Shown: one piece after another, positions 54,964 through 63,345 of the stretch
How positions within the stretch are numbered: the first letter of the stretch is position 1
Layout of the letters: the number at the start of each line of letters is the position of its first letter
NCBI GenBank assembly: GCA_945876385.1
Contig: CAMCNU010000001.1
Location: forward strand, 186,001-250,000
Direction of reading: 5' to 3'
From: an uncultured Veillonellaceae bacterium
Lineage (GTDB): Bacteria > Bacillota > Negativicutes > Veillonellales > Negativicoccaceae
DNA length: 64,000 nucleotides
Made by a program: the position numbers and the translations under genes
Notes under the pieces: generated by a model
What the model saw: only the letters and a program-made list of their open reading frames with translations
Database searches by the model: none
Told to the model about the DNA's origin: nothing

Positions 54964-55973
54964 TGTCGCGCTCATTGCGTAACGGCCTGGTGCTGCTGGC
55001 AGTGATTGTAGTCGTTACCTTTTGTACGATTTATTTTACGGTTGATTTATCGACATGGCGCGCATTCTCCTATTTTTCCCTTCAAAACATCATCGCGGCC
55101 TTGGCTGTCTTGGCTATCGGGATGTATTTTGACGGGCGCCGCTTGCAGCGATTGGTTGCAATGAATGGCTACCGCGTCAGTATGTTGGGGATATTGCAGG
55201 TAATTTTCGGCAATTATTTTTTGGGACTGCTGACGCCCGGTGCAAGCGGCGGTGCGGTGGCGCAAGTGATGATTTTGCGCAGCATCGGTGTTCCGGTCGC
55301 CAAAAGTACGATGATTGTCATTATCCGCACCGTGTTTTCCATCCTATTTTTGGTATTTGCCATACCGATTGTTTTTTATTTTGATAATATGGACATTCCC
55401 TACATCGGGCATGATTCCTTGTTTTATATCGCGACAGTATTTGTCCTGTGCTGTGTTATCGGATTTTGGCTTTTCACCGGTGTATGGGGAAAAACGATTG
55501 CCTATCGACTGCTGCTGATGCTGCACGTCAAGCCCCGACGCATCCGGAAAACGATTCGCTTTTTATCGGATTTGAACGATACCTTGCGGATATTGGCGCG
55601 GCACCCTCGGGACACGTTGCTGGTATTCGTGGAATCGGGAATCAGTTTGTGTATGATTTATTCCATCCTGCCGGCCTTGCTATGGAATGCTGAGCAGAGC
55701 GGGCCTTATGGCATCTTGCTGGGAAGAATGATTGTGCTAAACTTTATGCTGTATTTTGCACCGACTCCCGGCGGTACCGGCGTGGCCGAAGGCTTCTTTA
55801 TTTTACTTTTCAAAAATTATGTACCGTCCGGCAGCGTCGGAATTTTGGCGGTGATGTGGCGGGCCTTGGCGGAGTATTTGCCTTTTTTTATCGGCATGTA
55901 TTTTGTCTTGACTTTATTCGGGAAAAAATATTTATTGCACAGTGATGCGGAACATGAGCGCAGCGGATGTTGA
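54963..55973 (+). CDS. UPF0104/LPG-synthase-like flippase domain membrane protein
   Basis: A 336-residue membrane protein of the lysylphosphatidylglycerol synthase transmembrane region family (UPF0104), with about eight hydrophobic segments and the characteristic GNYFLGLLTPGASGGAVAQ and YFAPTPGGTGVAEGFF motifs. It lacks the cytosolic aminoacyl-transferase domain of MprF, so it is not a lysyl-PG synthase. Members may move or bind lipids. It follows the ChbG-like gene by a TAATG overlap. Confidence 0.85.
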   Translation: MSRSLRNGLVLLAVIVVVTFCTIYFTVDLSTWRAFSYFSLQNIIAALAVLAIGMYFDGRRLQRLVAMNGYRVSMLGILQVIFGNYFLGLLTPGASGGAVAQVMILRSIGVPVAKSTMIVIIRTVFSILFLVFAIPIVFYFDNMDIPYIGHDSLFYIATVFVLCCVIGFWLFTGVWGKTIAYRLLLMLHVKPRRIRKTIRFLSDLNDTLRILARHPRDTLLVFVESGISLCMIYSILPALLWNAEQSGPYGILLGRMIVLNFMLYFAPTPGGTGVAEGFFILLFKNYVPSGSVGILAVMWRALAEYLPFFIGMYFVLTLFGKKYLLHSDAEHERSGC

Positions 55974-55983
55974 GGTGACTATC

Positions 55984-56433
55984 GTGGAGAAAGAACAGGA
56001 TACGCAATTTTACTTGGTCGACAAAAAAATATTGCCGGAAGCCATCAAAAAAACCATCATGGTAAAAAGCTTGCTGACGAGCGGCGAAGTCAAAACGATT
56101 AATGAAGCGGTGCAACGAGTCAATTTGAGTCGCAGTGCGTACTATAAATACAAAGATCGTGTCGAGCCTTTTTTTGAAGCGATTCAGGGGCGCGTGTTCT
56201 CCGTGTCGATTATGATTTCACACGAAGCGGGCGTACTGGCACGTGTCTTGCAGATGATTGCCCGGCAAAAGGGGAGTATCATCACCATTAACCAGGGCAT
56301 TCCGTTGCAGCAAGTGGCCAACGTCACAATGTCGTTTGAAACGATGCATATGCAAATCAGTGTCGAAGAGTTGCTAAAACGGATTGATCGGATTAAGGGT
56401 GTAAAAGAAATTACACTGATTGGACATGAGTAA
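55984..56433 (+). CDS. ACT domain protein of the PheB/UPF0735 family
   Basis: A 149-residue protein with an N-terminal helix-turn-helix-like region (INEAVQRVNLSRSAYYKYKD) and a C-terminal ACT domain (SVSIMISHEAGVLARVLQMI, GSIITINQGIPLQQVANVTM). The GTG at 55984 follows GAGGTGAC and gives the family length; an ATG at 55942 overlaps the previous gene. It sits 12 bases before hom, the usual Firmicutes order, hinting at amino-acid-responsive regulation. Confidence 0.9.
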   Translation: MEKEQDTQFYLVDKKILPEAIKKTIMVKSLLTSGEVKTINEAVQRVNLSRSAYYKYKDRVEPFFEAIQGRVFSVSIMISHEAGVLARVLQMIARQKGSIITINQGIPLQQVANVTMSFETMHMQISVEELLKRIDRIKGVKEITLIGHE

Positions 56434-56445
56434 GGAGGCGGGGAG

Positions 56446-57747
56446 ATGGACATGATTCAAGTCGGCTTGCTGGGACTGGGGACGGTCGGCTCCGGAGTGG
56501 CATTGACGCTCGAGAAAAATCGCGAATGGATTGAAGCGTGTATCGGGCGGCCCTTGCGAATTACACGCGCATTGGTTAAAAACAAAAAGGACTACGGTCA
56601 TTTGGAGCTGCCGGACGATCTCATCATTACGGAAGACATTCAGGATATTTTGGAAGATGAGGATATTTCTATCGTCATTGAGGTTATGGGCGGTATTCAT
56701 CCGGCGCGCGAGTTTATTTTGCAAGCGTTGCAAAAAGGTAAGAATGTGGTCAGTGCCAACAAGGATTTGATTGCGCTGCACGGACCGGAAATCGTCCGTA
56801 CCGCGTCGGAGAATCAGGTGGATTTCCTTTGTGAGGCGAGTGTCGGCGGCGGGATCCCGATTGTATTGCCGCTGCAAAAATCGTTGACAGCCAATCGTGT
56901 CGAGGAAATTGCGGGTATTGTCAACGGGACGACCAATTACATTTTATCCGCAATGACGGAAGAGGGGCTTTCGTATGCGGAAGCGCTGGCGCAAGCGCAA
57001 AAATTGGGATATGCAGAGGCAAATCCGGCCTCTGATGTCGGCGGCTTGGATGCGGCTCGAAAAATTGCGATTCTCACCTCCATTGCCTATCGGGCTAATG
57101 TAACACTCGACGATGTACAGGTCGAAGGGATTGAAAACATCAGCGCCCGCGATATTCAAGTGGCCGGAGAACTGGGGTACGTCATCAAACTACTGGCAGT
57201 CGCCAAAAAAATGGACGACGGTGTTGTCCTTTCCGTTCACCCGGCATTCGTTCCTGCCCGGCATCCGTTGGCGGCTGTACGTGGCGCGTACAATGCGGTA
57301 TATGTGGTCGGCAATGCTGTCGATGATGTCATGTTTTACGGTAAAGGCGCCGGTTCGTTCCCGACGGCCAGCGCGGTATTGGGCGATGTCATGGAGATTG
57401 CCCATCATATCAATGAGCACATTTGCGGCAAAAATCCTCTCTTGGCAACCGACGCCATGGCGAAAGTAGCAGACGCGTCGCAGTGGAAATCGCCGTACTA
57501 TTTCCGTTTGATTGTGCAAAATCGTCCCGGTGTATTAGCGGAAATATCCCGTACATTTGCCCGACACGGTATCAGTATCGAAACTATGCGACAACTGGGC
57601 GAAGAAATCAGTGCGGAGCTCGTCATGGTCGTCTATCCGGCGGCGCAATATGCGGTTGATTGCGTACGGGAAGAACTGCAGGCACTCGACAGTGTAGAAC
57701 GTGTGGCGAACAGTATTCGTGTCTTTGGGGAAATCTCACATGAATAA
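56446..57747 (+). CDS. hom: Homoserine dehydrogenase
   Basis: A 433-residue enzyme that reduces aspartate semialdehyde to homoserine. NAD(P) motif VGLLGLGTVGSGVALTL, NGTTNYILSAMTEEGLSY and the catalytic region ANPASDVGGLDAARKIAIL are present; an ACT domain (PGVLAEISRTFARHGISIET) follows at about residue 355. The aspartate kinase is at 8901, far away. Overlaps thrB by 8 bases. Confidence 0.97.
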   Translation: MDMIQVGLLGLGTVGSGVALTLEKNREWIEACIGRPLRITRALVKNKKDYGHLELPDDLIITEDIQDILEDEDISIVIEVMGGIHPAREFILQALQKGKNVVSANKDLIALHGPEIVRTASENQVDFLCEASVGGGIPIVLPLQKSLTANRVEEIAGIVNGTTNYILSAMTEEGLSYAEALAQAQKLGYAEANPASDVGGLDAARKIAILTSIAYRANVTLDDVQVEGIENISARDIQVAGELGYVIKLLAVAKKMDDGVVLSVHPAFVPARHPLAAVRGAYNAVYVVGNAVDDVMFYGKGAGSFPTASAVLGDVMEIAHHINEHICGKNPLLATDAMAKVADASQWKSPYYFRLIVQNRPGVLAEISRTFARHGISIETMRQLGEEISAELVMVVYPAAQYAVDCVREELQALDSVERVANSIRVFGEISHE

Positions 57748-58648
57748 AATCGGCATACGTGTACCGGCAACGACTGCTAATTTGGGGGCAGGCTTTGATG
57801 TATTCGGCATGGCGTTGACGCTCTACAATGACATGTCCTTTGCCGAAACGGGGGACTCTTCAAAAATTGTCTGTCGGATGACAGGGGAAGGCGCGGAGGA
57901 ATTGGCTGCTGCCGATGCGGATAATCTTGTCGTGTACAGTATGCAACAGTTGGCCGCCCGATATCGCCGGTCTTTGCCAGGGGGCGTGCTGACGATGCAT
58001 AATCGGATCCCGCTAGCCCGCGGTCTCGGCAGTTCGTCTGCCGCAATTGTAGGCGGGCTAACCATCGCGGCAAAATTGCTGGATTTATCGCCCTCAAAGG
58101 CGGATTTACTGGAATTGGCCGTTGCGATTGAGGGACATCCGGACAATGTGGCACCGGCGCTGTTCGGCAATTGTGTGCTGTCTGCTCGTAGCGAGCATGG
58201 GTGGGAGACAGTCGAGTATACGGTTCCGACGAGTTGGAAATGGGTGGCATGCGTGCCCTCATCGCCACTATCTACTCAACAGGCACGGCAAGTATTGCCG
58301 ACAATGATTCCTCATGCCGATGCCGTTCAAAATGTCGCGGCGGCGGCATTCTTTTTGGCGGCACTTACCAAGGAAGAACCGCGCTACTTGTACACCGCAT
58401 TTCATGACCGTTTGCATGTACCGTATCGGCTGCCGCTGATTGAAAACGGTCATCAGGTATTGGCGGCGGCATTGCAGGCCGGTGCCTACGGAGCGACTAT
58501 CAGCGGCTCCGGCAGCACCTTGCTGGCCGTCTGCGATGCAGCGACGGCGCCGACTGTTGCGCAAGCCATGGAGCGTGCATTCGGGGCGACGCAACAAGCA
58601 CAAAGCTTTATATTGGATGTGTGCAGAACCGGTGTGCAGGAAATTTAA
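57740..58648 (+). CDS. thrB: Homoserine kinase
   Basis: A 302-residue GHMP kinase in threonine synthesis. VPATTANLGAGFDVFGMAL, the phosphate-binding PLARGLGSSSAAIVGGL, GHPDNVAPALFGN and GATISGSGSTLLAVC are all present. The ATG at 57740 lies inside the end of hom. No thrC follows; a tRNA does. Confidence 0.96.
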   Translation: MNKIGIRVPATTANLGAGFDVFGMALTLYNDMSFAETGDSSKIVCRMTGEGAEELAAADADNLVVYSMQQLAARYRRSLPGGVLTMHNRIPLARGLGSSSAAIVGGLTIAAKLLDLSPSKADLLELAVAIEGHPDNVAPALFGNCVLSARSEHGWETVEYTVPTSWKWVACVPSSPLSTQQARQVLPTMIPHADAVQNVAAAAFFLAALTKEEPRYLYTAFHDRLHVPYRLPLIENGHQVLAAALQAGAYGATISGSGSTLLAVCDAATAPTVAQAMERAFGATQQAQSFILDVCRTGVQEI

Positions 58649-58650
58649 CC

Positions 58651-58679
58651 TTGACAAAATCGTGAAAAATTCTTATCCT
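58651..58679 (+). promoter_or_regulatory. Promoter of tRNA-Pro
   Basis: TTGACA at 58651-58656, 17-base spacer, TATCCT at 58674-58679, starting 2 bases after the thrB stop. Confidence 0.8.
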
Positions 58680-58690
58680 ATAAGAGGTAT

Positions 58691-58767
58691 CGGGACGTAG
58701 CTCAGCTTGGTAGAGCGCTACCTTGGGGTGGTAGAGGTCGCATGTTCAAATCATGTCGTTCCGACCA
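58691..58767 (+). tRNA. tRNA-Pro (anticodon GGG)
   Basis: A full cloverleaf: acceptor CGGGACG/CGTTCCG (one G-U), D stem GCTC/GAGC, anticodon stem CTACC/GGTAG with loop TTGGGGT (anticodon GGG), T stem GCATG/CATGT with TTCAAAT, and an encoded ACCA end. Confidence 0.96.
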
Positions 58768-58782
58768 GTTGGTATACATCCG

Positions 58783-58814
58783 AAAAGCCAAAGAGAACAT
58801 CTCTTTGGCTTTTG
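58783..58814 (+). terminator. Terminator-like hairpin between tRNA-Pro and ndk
   Basis: AAAAGCCAAAGAGA pairs perfectly with TCTCTTTGGCTTTT; ndk begins 27 bases later with no promoter visible in the gap. Confidence 0.85.
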
Positions 58815-58840
58815 TTGGATAAGGTAAAGGAGGCCAAAAT

Positions 58841-59245
58841 ATGGAACAAACATTGGTATTGGTAAAACCGGACGGCGTGAAGAAAAAAATCTGCGGTGAA
58901 GTGATTTCCCGTTTTGAACGCAAGGGACTCTCGATTGATGCGATTCGCATGGAAACAGTCAGTGTGGAGTTGGCGAAAAAACACTATGCCGTTCATGAAG
59001 GAAAACCCTTTTTTGACGGACTGATCGAGTTCATTACGTCGGGCCCCTTGTTGGCGATGGTAATCAGCGGCGAAAATGCGATTGCGGCCGTTCGTCAGAT
59101 TAACGGTGCCACCAATCCGATTGAAGCGGTACCGGGATCGATTCGCGGTGATTTCGCGACGTCCATTGACGAAAACATTGTGCATGCCTCGGATGCACCG
59201 GAAACAGCCGCACAAGAAATCGCATTGTGGTTTCCGGAATTATAA
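58841..59245 (+). CDS. ndk: Nucleoside diphosphate kinase
   Basis: A 134-residue kinase balancing NTP pools. EQTLVLVKPDGVKKKICGEV starts it and the phosphohistidine lies in IDENIVHASDAPETAAQEI. Length is slightly below the usual 136-145. GGTAAAGGAGG precedes the ATG. Confidence 0.95.
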   Translation: MEQTLVLVKPDGVKKKICGEVISRFERKGLSIDAIRMETVSVELAKKHYAVHEGKPFFDGLIEFITSGPLLAMVISGENAIAAVRQINGATNPIEAVPGSIRGDFATSIDENIVHASDAPETAAQEIALWFPEL

Positions 59246-59269
59246 TTCCTTATGTGAGGAGGGGATTCG

Positions 59270-59770
59270 ATGAGCAAAGTGTATACCAAAACCGGTGACA
59301 AAGGGGCAACCAGCCTGTACACCGGCCAACGGGTTTCCAAAGGCGGCATCCGCGTGGAAACTTACGGTACGATTGATGAAGCACAGGCAGCCTTGGGGCT
59401 CGCACGCTCTGTAGCGAAGAAGGACTCCGTGAAAGAAGAAATTTACCAAGTCGAAAAAGATTTGTGGATGCTGATGGCCGATGTCGCCAGTTTGGATAAA
59501 GAGCCGACGATTACGGATGAGCATATTGCGCATTTGGAGCAAATTATCGACAAATATGATGCGGAGTTGAAACCCTTAACGAAGTTTTTGATTCCGGGGG
59601 ATACGCATGCCGGTGCGTGCCTGGACGTAGCCAGGACAGTAGTACGTCGTGCAGAACGGCTGTTTTGGCGGTTGCGCGAAGAAGAAGCGGTACACGAAGT
59701 CAATATCCGCTATTTGAATCGTCTTTCCGATTTATGCTATATTTGGGGACGTGTCGAAACCGAATTGTAA
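59270..59770 (+). CDS. pduO: Cob(I)alamin adenosyltransferase, PduO/MMAB type
   Basis: A 166-residue trimeric-type corrinoid adenosyltransferase. VYTKTGDKGATSLYTGQRV near the start, ETYGTIDEAQAALGLARS, and the ATP/corrin site CLDVARTVVRRAERLFW and RYLNRLSDLCYIWGR are typical. Unrelated in sequence to the CobO enzyme at 8192-8749. It shares the strand and close spacing with ndk. Confidence 0.95.
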   Translation: MSKVYTKTGDKGATSLYTGQRVSKGGIRVETYGTIDEAQAALGLARSVAKKDSVKEEIYQVEKDLWMLMADVASLDKEPTITDEHIAHLEQIIDKYDAELKPLTKFLIPGDTHAGACLDVARTVVRRAERLFWRLREEEAVHEVNIRYLNRLSDLCYIWGRVETEL

Positions 59771-59778
59771 GTAACACA

Positions 59779-59816
59779 AATAAAAACTTGTTTCCGTGCG
59801 GAAACAAGTTTTTATT
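59779..59816. terminator. Bidirectional terminator between pduO and the reverse-strand gene
   Basis: TAAAAACTTGTTTCC-GTGC-GGAAACAAGTTTTTA, 15 base pairs with A and T runs on both sides. Confidence 0.9.
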
Positions 59817-60173
59817 TTAGCGATTTTCTTGAGGCAAATCTTTGAGTAACACTTCACTGGGGCTCGGATAGAAAAACAGCGTGTGGGTCGGTTGGAAAGT
59901 ATCACTTGTTGATTTGGCAATCAATGTTTGCGACACGGATTCTTCAAATGCGATAATGTCTTCGGGCTTGATGACCGTGTCTTCGACCAGCACAGTCAAA
60001 TAATCGTGCACTTCCGGCGCATTATCAGGAATCTGCTCTGCCGGCAACGGCACGCCTAAAATAATACGGATGGTGGCCACATATTCGTCACGTTCGTTAA
60101 ATATTGTAGCCCGGTAGGTACGATCCCAAAGCGTTCGCATCAAATCCAATTGGTAAGTTGTTGCATCTGTCAT
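59817..60173 (-). CDS. Hypothetical protein of unknown function
   Basis: A 118-residue protein I do not recognise. It has no signal peptide or membrane helix and looks like a small mixed alpha/beta soluble protein. The start is the ATG at 60173 (MTDATTYQLDLMRTLWD) because AGAGGTG lies six bases upstream; a GTG at 60182 is within the same frame. It is convergent with the PduO gene, ends at the shared terminator, and is divergent from cobU, so it might be co-regulated with cobamide assembly, but that is speculation. Confidence 0.7.
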   Translation of the reverse strand: MTDATTYQLDLMRTLWDRTYRATIFNERDEYVATIRIILGVPLPAEQIPDNAPEVHDYLTVLVEDTVIKPEDIIAFEESVSQTLIAKSTSDTFQPTHTLFFYPSPSEVLLKDLPQENR

Positions 60174-60226
60174 CAAATTCACCTCTCTTTTGTTGTATAC
60201 TTAATAATATATCATAAGTTTATCCG

Positions 60227-60245
60227 TTGTGATAACGGTTACAAT
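60227..60245. promoter_or_regulatory. Crp/Fnr-like palindrome overlapping the cobU -10 box
   Basis: TTGTGA-N6-TTACAA at 60227-60244 resembles the TGTGA-N6-TCACA site with one mismatch. TACAAT at 60240-60245 is a -10 candidate for cobU. On the minus strand, TTATCA (60235-60230) could serve as a -35 box for the divergent unknown gene. Confidence 0.45.
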
Positions 60246-60272
60246 CGTGAAATCGATTAGCGGGAGGCGTAT

Positions 60273-60860
60273 ATGGGAAGCAGCAGATTGGTTATCGGTG
60301 GGGCACGGAGCGGTAAAAGTGAGTTTGCCGAGCAATTATTGGCGGAAGCGACCGGACGAAAAGGATATATCGCCACCTCACGGATCGGCGATCCGGAGAT
60401 GCGTGAGCGGGTGCGTACGCATCGTGCGCGGCGGCCGTCCGCGTGGACAACGTTTGAGTTGCCGACAAGCGATATGAAAGCGCTTGCAGATATCCTGCCG
60501 CAAGCGGATATATTCCTGTTTGATTGTGTTACAATGTATGTAAATAACTTGTTGCTGGACGAATTGGGCGATTTGGGGAGCGATGTTTCGGTGGTGTTTT
60601 CCGAGTCGGAAATCGAGCGGATTACTGAGCGGTTGCGAGGGGAAATGGCAACGCTGGAAACATTATTGAACGCTCACGATGCGCAAGTCATTTTTGTGAC
60701 GAATGAATTGGGGATGGGCATTGTTCCGAATAATGCGATGAGCCGACTGTATCGTGATTTGGTCGGCTTGGCAAATCAAGAGTTGGGCGCCATCTCGTCG
60801 CAAGTGGAGTTGGTCATGGCAGGCATTCCTGTCCGGTTGAAAAGAGGAGAAGGGCAATGA
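60273..60860 (+). CDS. cobU: Adenosylcobinamide kinase / adenosylcobinamide-phosphate guanylyltransferase
   Basis: A 195-residue bifunctional enzyme of nucleotide-loop assembly. P-loop VIGGARSGKSEFAE, GYIATSRIGDPEMRERV, HRARRPSAWTTFELP with the GMP-acceptor histidine, and FVTNELGMGIVPNNAMSR are typical. GGGAGGCG lies before the ATG. Overlaps cobQ by 4 bases. It could also use cobinamide phosphate released by a CbiR-type enzyme. Confidence 0.96.
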   Translation: MGSSRLVIGGARSGKSEFAEQLLAEATGRKGYIATSRIGDPEMRERVRTHRARRPSAWTTFELPTSDMKALADILPQADIFLFDCVTMYVNNLLLDELGDLGSDVSVVFSESEIERITERLRGEMATLETLLNAHDAQVIFVTNELGMGIVPNNAMSRLYRDLVGLANQELGAISSQVELVMAGIPVRLKRGEGQ

Positions 60861-62392
60861 CAAAAGCGATTATGTTTCAGGGAACCAGTTCACATGTAGG
60901 CAAAAGCATATTGACGACGGCACTGTGTCGGATTTTGAAACAGGACGGATATCGTCCGGTACCTTTCAAAGCGCAAAATATGGCGCTCAATTCCTATGTA
61001 ACGAAAGACGGCGACGAGATGGGCCGCGCGCAAGTCGCACAAGCGGAGGCGGCCGGCCTGGAGCCGATTGTACAGATGAATCCGGTGCTGCTCAAGCCGT
61101 CGGGCAATCAGACGTCACAAGTCGTGTTGATGGGGAAGCCGGTCGGCGTGTACAGCGCGCAGGAGTATCATACACACTACAGCCTGACCGCGTGGGACTC
61201 TGTCAAAAAAAGCATGGCCTATCTCGAAGAACACTTTGATGTGGTGGTGATTGAAGGTGCGGGGTCTCCGGCCGAAGTCAATCTGAAAGATACCGACATT
61301 GTAAATATGCGGGTGGCCAGAGAGTTTCAGGTACCGGTATTCCTGATTGCCGATATCGATCGCGGCGGAGCACTCGCCTCGATTGTCGGCACGCTGGAGC
61401 TGCTGGAGCCGGAAGAGCGTGACTTGGTCAAGGGCATCGTCATCAACAAATTCCGCGGCGATATCCGTTTGTTGGAGCCTGCATTGACCTTTTTGGAGGA
61501 AAAAACCGGCAAGCCGATTTTAGGAGTAGTTCCGTACTTGGACGATTTGGGAATTGAAAATGAAGACTCGGTCTCCTTGCAAGATAAAGCGGAGCATCTT
61601 GACCGCAGTTTACAAATCGCGGTATTGCAGACACCGAAAATTTCCAATTTCACGGATTTCGATGCACTTTCGCATGAACCGGATGTGGAAATCCGGTATA
61701 TTCGCCGCGGCGATTCGATCGGTCATCCCGACATGGTTATTTTGCCGGGCAGCAAGAACACGATTGAGGATTTATTGTACTTGCATCGTTGCGGCTATGT
61801 CGAAGAGCTTCGTCGTCTGGCCGAGGACGGTGTACCGGTGGCCGGAATTTGCGGCGGGTACCAAATGCTGGGGCAGGAAGTATTGGACCCTGGGCACGTT
61901 GAAAGCCACCACGACCGCGTCGAAGGCATCGGCTTATTGCCGACCCGTACCCACATGGAAGGGAAGAAGACGACACACCAAGTCACATTTTCCTGCCACG
62001 ATTTTGACTTTTTAGGGTTGGATGTATCTTTTGATCACTTGCACGGATATGAGATTCATATGGGGCAAACGGACTTTTTGGACACCGAGGGTGGCGCCTT
62101 TGCTTTGCGCACACGCAGTAGCCGGCCGGTCACCGCACAAGACGGCAAAGTGTCCGCGGATAAACAAGTATTCGGTACGTATATGCATGGCGTATTTGAT
62201 AATGATGAGCTGCGGCGCGCCGTGTTGAACGCATTGCGCCAACGGAAAAATCTGGAACCGTTACCGGTATCTTTCCGCTGGAATGAGTACAAAGACGCTG
62301 AATATAATCGGTTGGCCGATACAGTCAGAAAGGCACTGCGGATGGAGTTGATTTACGAATCGCTGCGTGAGGAGCCGAACGCGCATGTATGA
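60857..62392 (+). CDS. cobQ: Adenosylcobyric acid synthase (CobQ/CbiP)
   Basis: A 511-residue amidase for corrin side chains b, d, e and g. The N-terminal ATPase IMFQGTSSHVGKSILTTAL, FKAQNMALNSYVT and VVIEGAGSPAEVNL, and the glutaminase VAGICGGYQMLGQEV with its cysteine near residue 333 are intact. Overlaps cobU (4 bases) and cobD (8 bases). Confidence 0.97.
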   Translation: MTKAIMFQGTSSHVGKSILTTALCRILKQDGYRPVPFKAQNMALNSYVTKDGDEMGRAQVAQAEAAGLEPIVQMNPVLLKPSGNQTSQVVLMGKPVGVYSAQEYHTHYSLTAWDSVKKSMAYLEEHFDVVVIEGAGSPAEVNLKDTDIVNMRVAREFQVPVFLIADIDRGGALASIVGTLELLEPEERDLVKGIVINKFRGDIRLLEPALTFLEEKTGKPILGVVPYLDDLGIENEDSVSLQDKAEHLDRSLQIAVLQTPKISNFTDFDALSHEPDVEIRYIRRGDSIGHPDMVILPGSKNTIEDLLYLHRCGYVEELRRLAEDGVPVAGICGGYQMLGQEVLDPGHVESHHDRVEGIGLLPTRTHMEGKKTTHQVTFSCHDFDFLGLDVSFDHLHGYEIHMGQTDFLDTEGGAFALRTRSSRPVTAQDGKVSADKQVFGTYMHGVFDNDELRRAVLNALRQRKNLEPLPVSFRWNEYKDAEYNRLADTVRKALRMELIYESLREEPNAHV

Positions 62393-63341
62393 CCTCTATC
62401 CCTTGGTGCCGTGGTTGGCGATGGTCTTGGACATCGCCATCGGTGATCCGCGGAGCCGTTGGCACCCGGTGGTACTGATTGGCCGAGTGATTTCGTTTTG
62501 GGAAAAGCGTGTCTATCCGCAACGCAGCTCTCCCCGTCAAACGATTTTTGACGGGGCTTGTTGTGTCTTGCTGGTACTGCTGACCGTCGGCGCGGTCGGC
62601 GGGGTTATTATGTATCTGGCGGCGTGGGTGGGGTACCATGCGTACTTGCTGATGGCGGCAGTCGTACTCTACATTACCATTACGCCGGATTCGCTCGCGC
62701 GGGACGGTAAAGAAATCGCAGGCTTACTGATGCACGGCGATATAGCCGAAGCACGACACAAATTATCATGGATTGTGGGACGGGATACCGCCGGATTGGA
62801 TGAAGGCGAAATCTCGCGTGCCACGATTGAAACAGTTGCGGAAAATATTACGGACGGTATTTTGTCTCCGCTCTTTTACTTCGCGTTACTCGGACCGCTG
62901 GGGGCACTGTTGTATCGAGCCGCCAATACGATGGACTCCATGCTGGGATACAAAAACGAACGGTATTTGTATTTCGGTCGTGTCGCCGCACGTCTGGACG
63001 ATGTGCTCAACTATCTGCCGGCCCGAATTACCGCAGGGCTTCTTTTGGTGTCTGCTTGGGTCTTACGTTATAATGTGCATAATGCATGGCGCATCATGCG
63101 CCGTGACGCCGACAAACATCCCAGTCCGAACGGCGGGTATGCGGAAGCTACCGTCGCCGGCGCATTGGATATTCGTTTGGGTGGGTATAATTATTATGAC
63201 GGAGTGGCGGAATTTCGCGCCTACATGGGGAATGCCTCGCAGCCGATAACATGGCTGCATATATTATCGACAGTGCGGTTGATGTATGCGGCTACATGGT
63301 GGATGATCGGTATCGTCAGTTTGAGCATGCTGGTTAGGTGA
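62385..63341 (+). CDS. cobD: Adenosylcobinamide-phosphate synthase (CobD/CbiB)
   Basis: A 318-residue inner-membrane protein that attaches aminopropanol (or its phosphate) to adenosylcobyric acid. DIAIGDPRSRWHPVVLIGRV, VAENITDGILSPLFYFALL and SPNGGYAEATVAGALDIRLG are hallmarks. Four to five membrane helices. ATG 62385 lies within cobQ. Confidence 0.95.
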   Translation: MYDLYPLVPWLAMVLDIAIGDPRSRWHPVVLIGRVISFWEKRVYPQRSSPRQTIFDGACCVLLVLLTVGAVGGVIMYLAAWVGYHAYLLMAAVVLYITITPDSLARDGKEIAGLLMHGDIAEARHKLSWIVGRDTAGLDEGEISRATIETVAENITDGILSPLFYFALLGPLGALLYRAANTMDSMLGYKNERYLYFGRVAARLDDVLNYLPARITAGLLLVSAWVLRYNVHNAWRIMRRDADKHPSPNGGYAEATVAGALDIRLGGYNYYDGVAEFRAYMGNASQPITWLHILSTVRLMYAATWWMIGIVSLSMLVR

Positions 63342-63345
63342 TAGA

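Noticed and set aside
54963-55973. Lysylphosphatidylglycerol synthase MprF
   Set aside because: Only the membrane domain is present; the cytosolic aminoacyl-transferase domain needed for that activity is missing.
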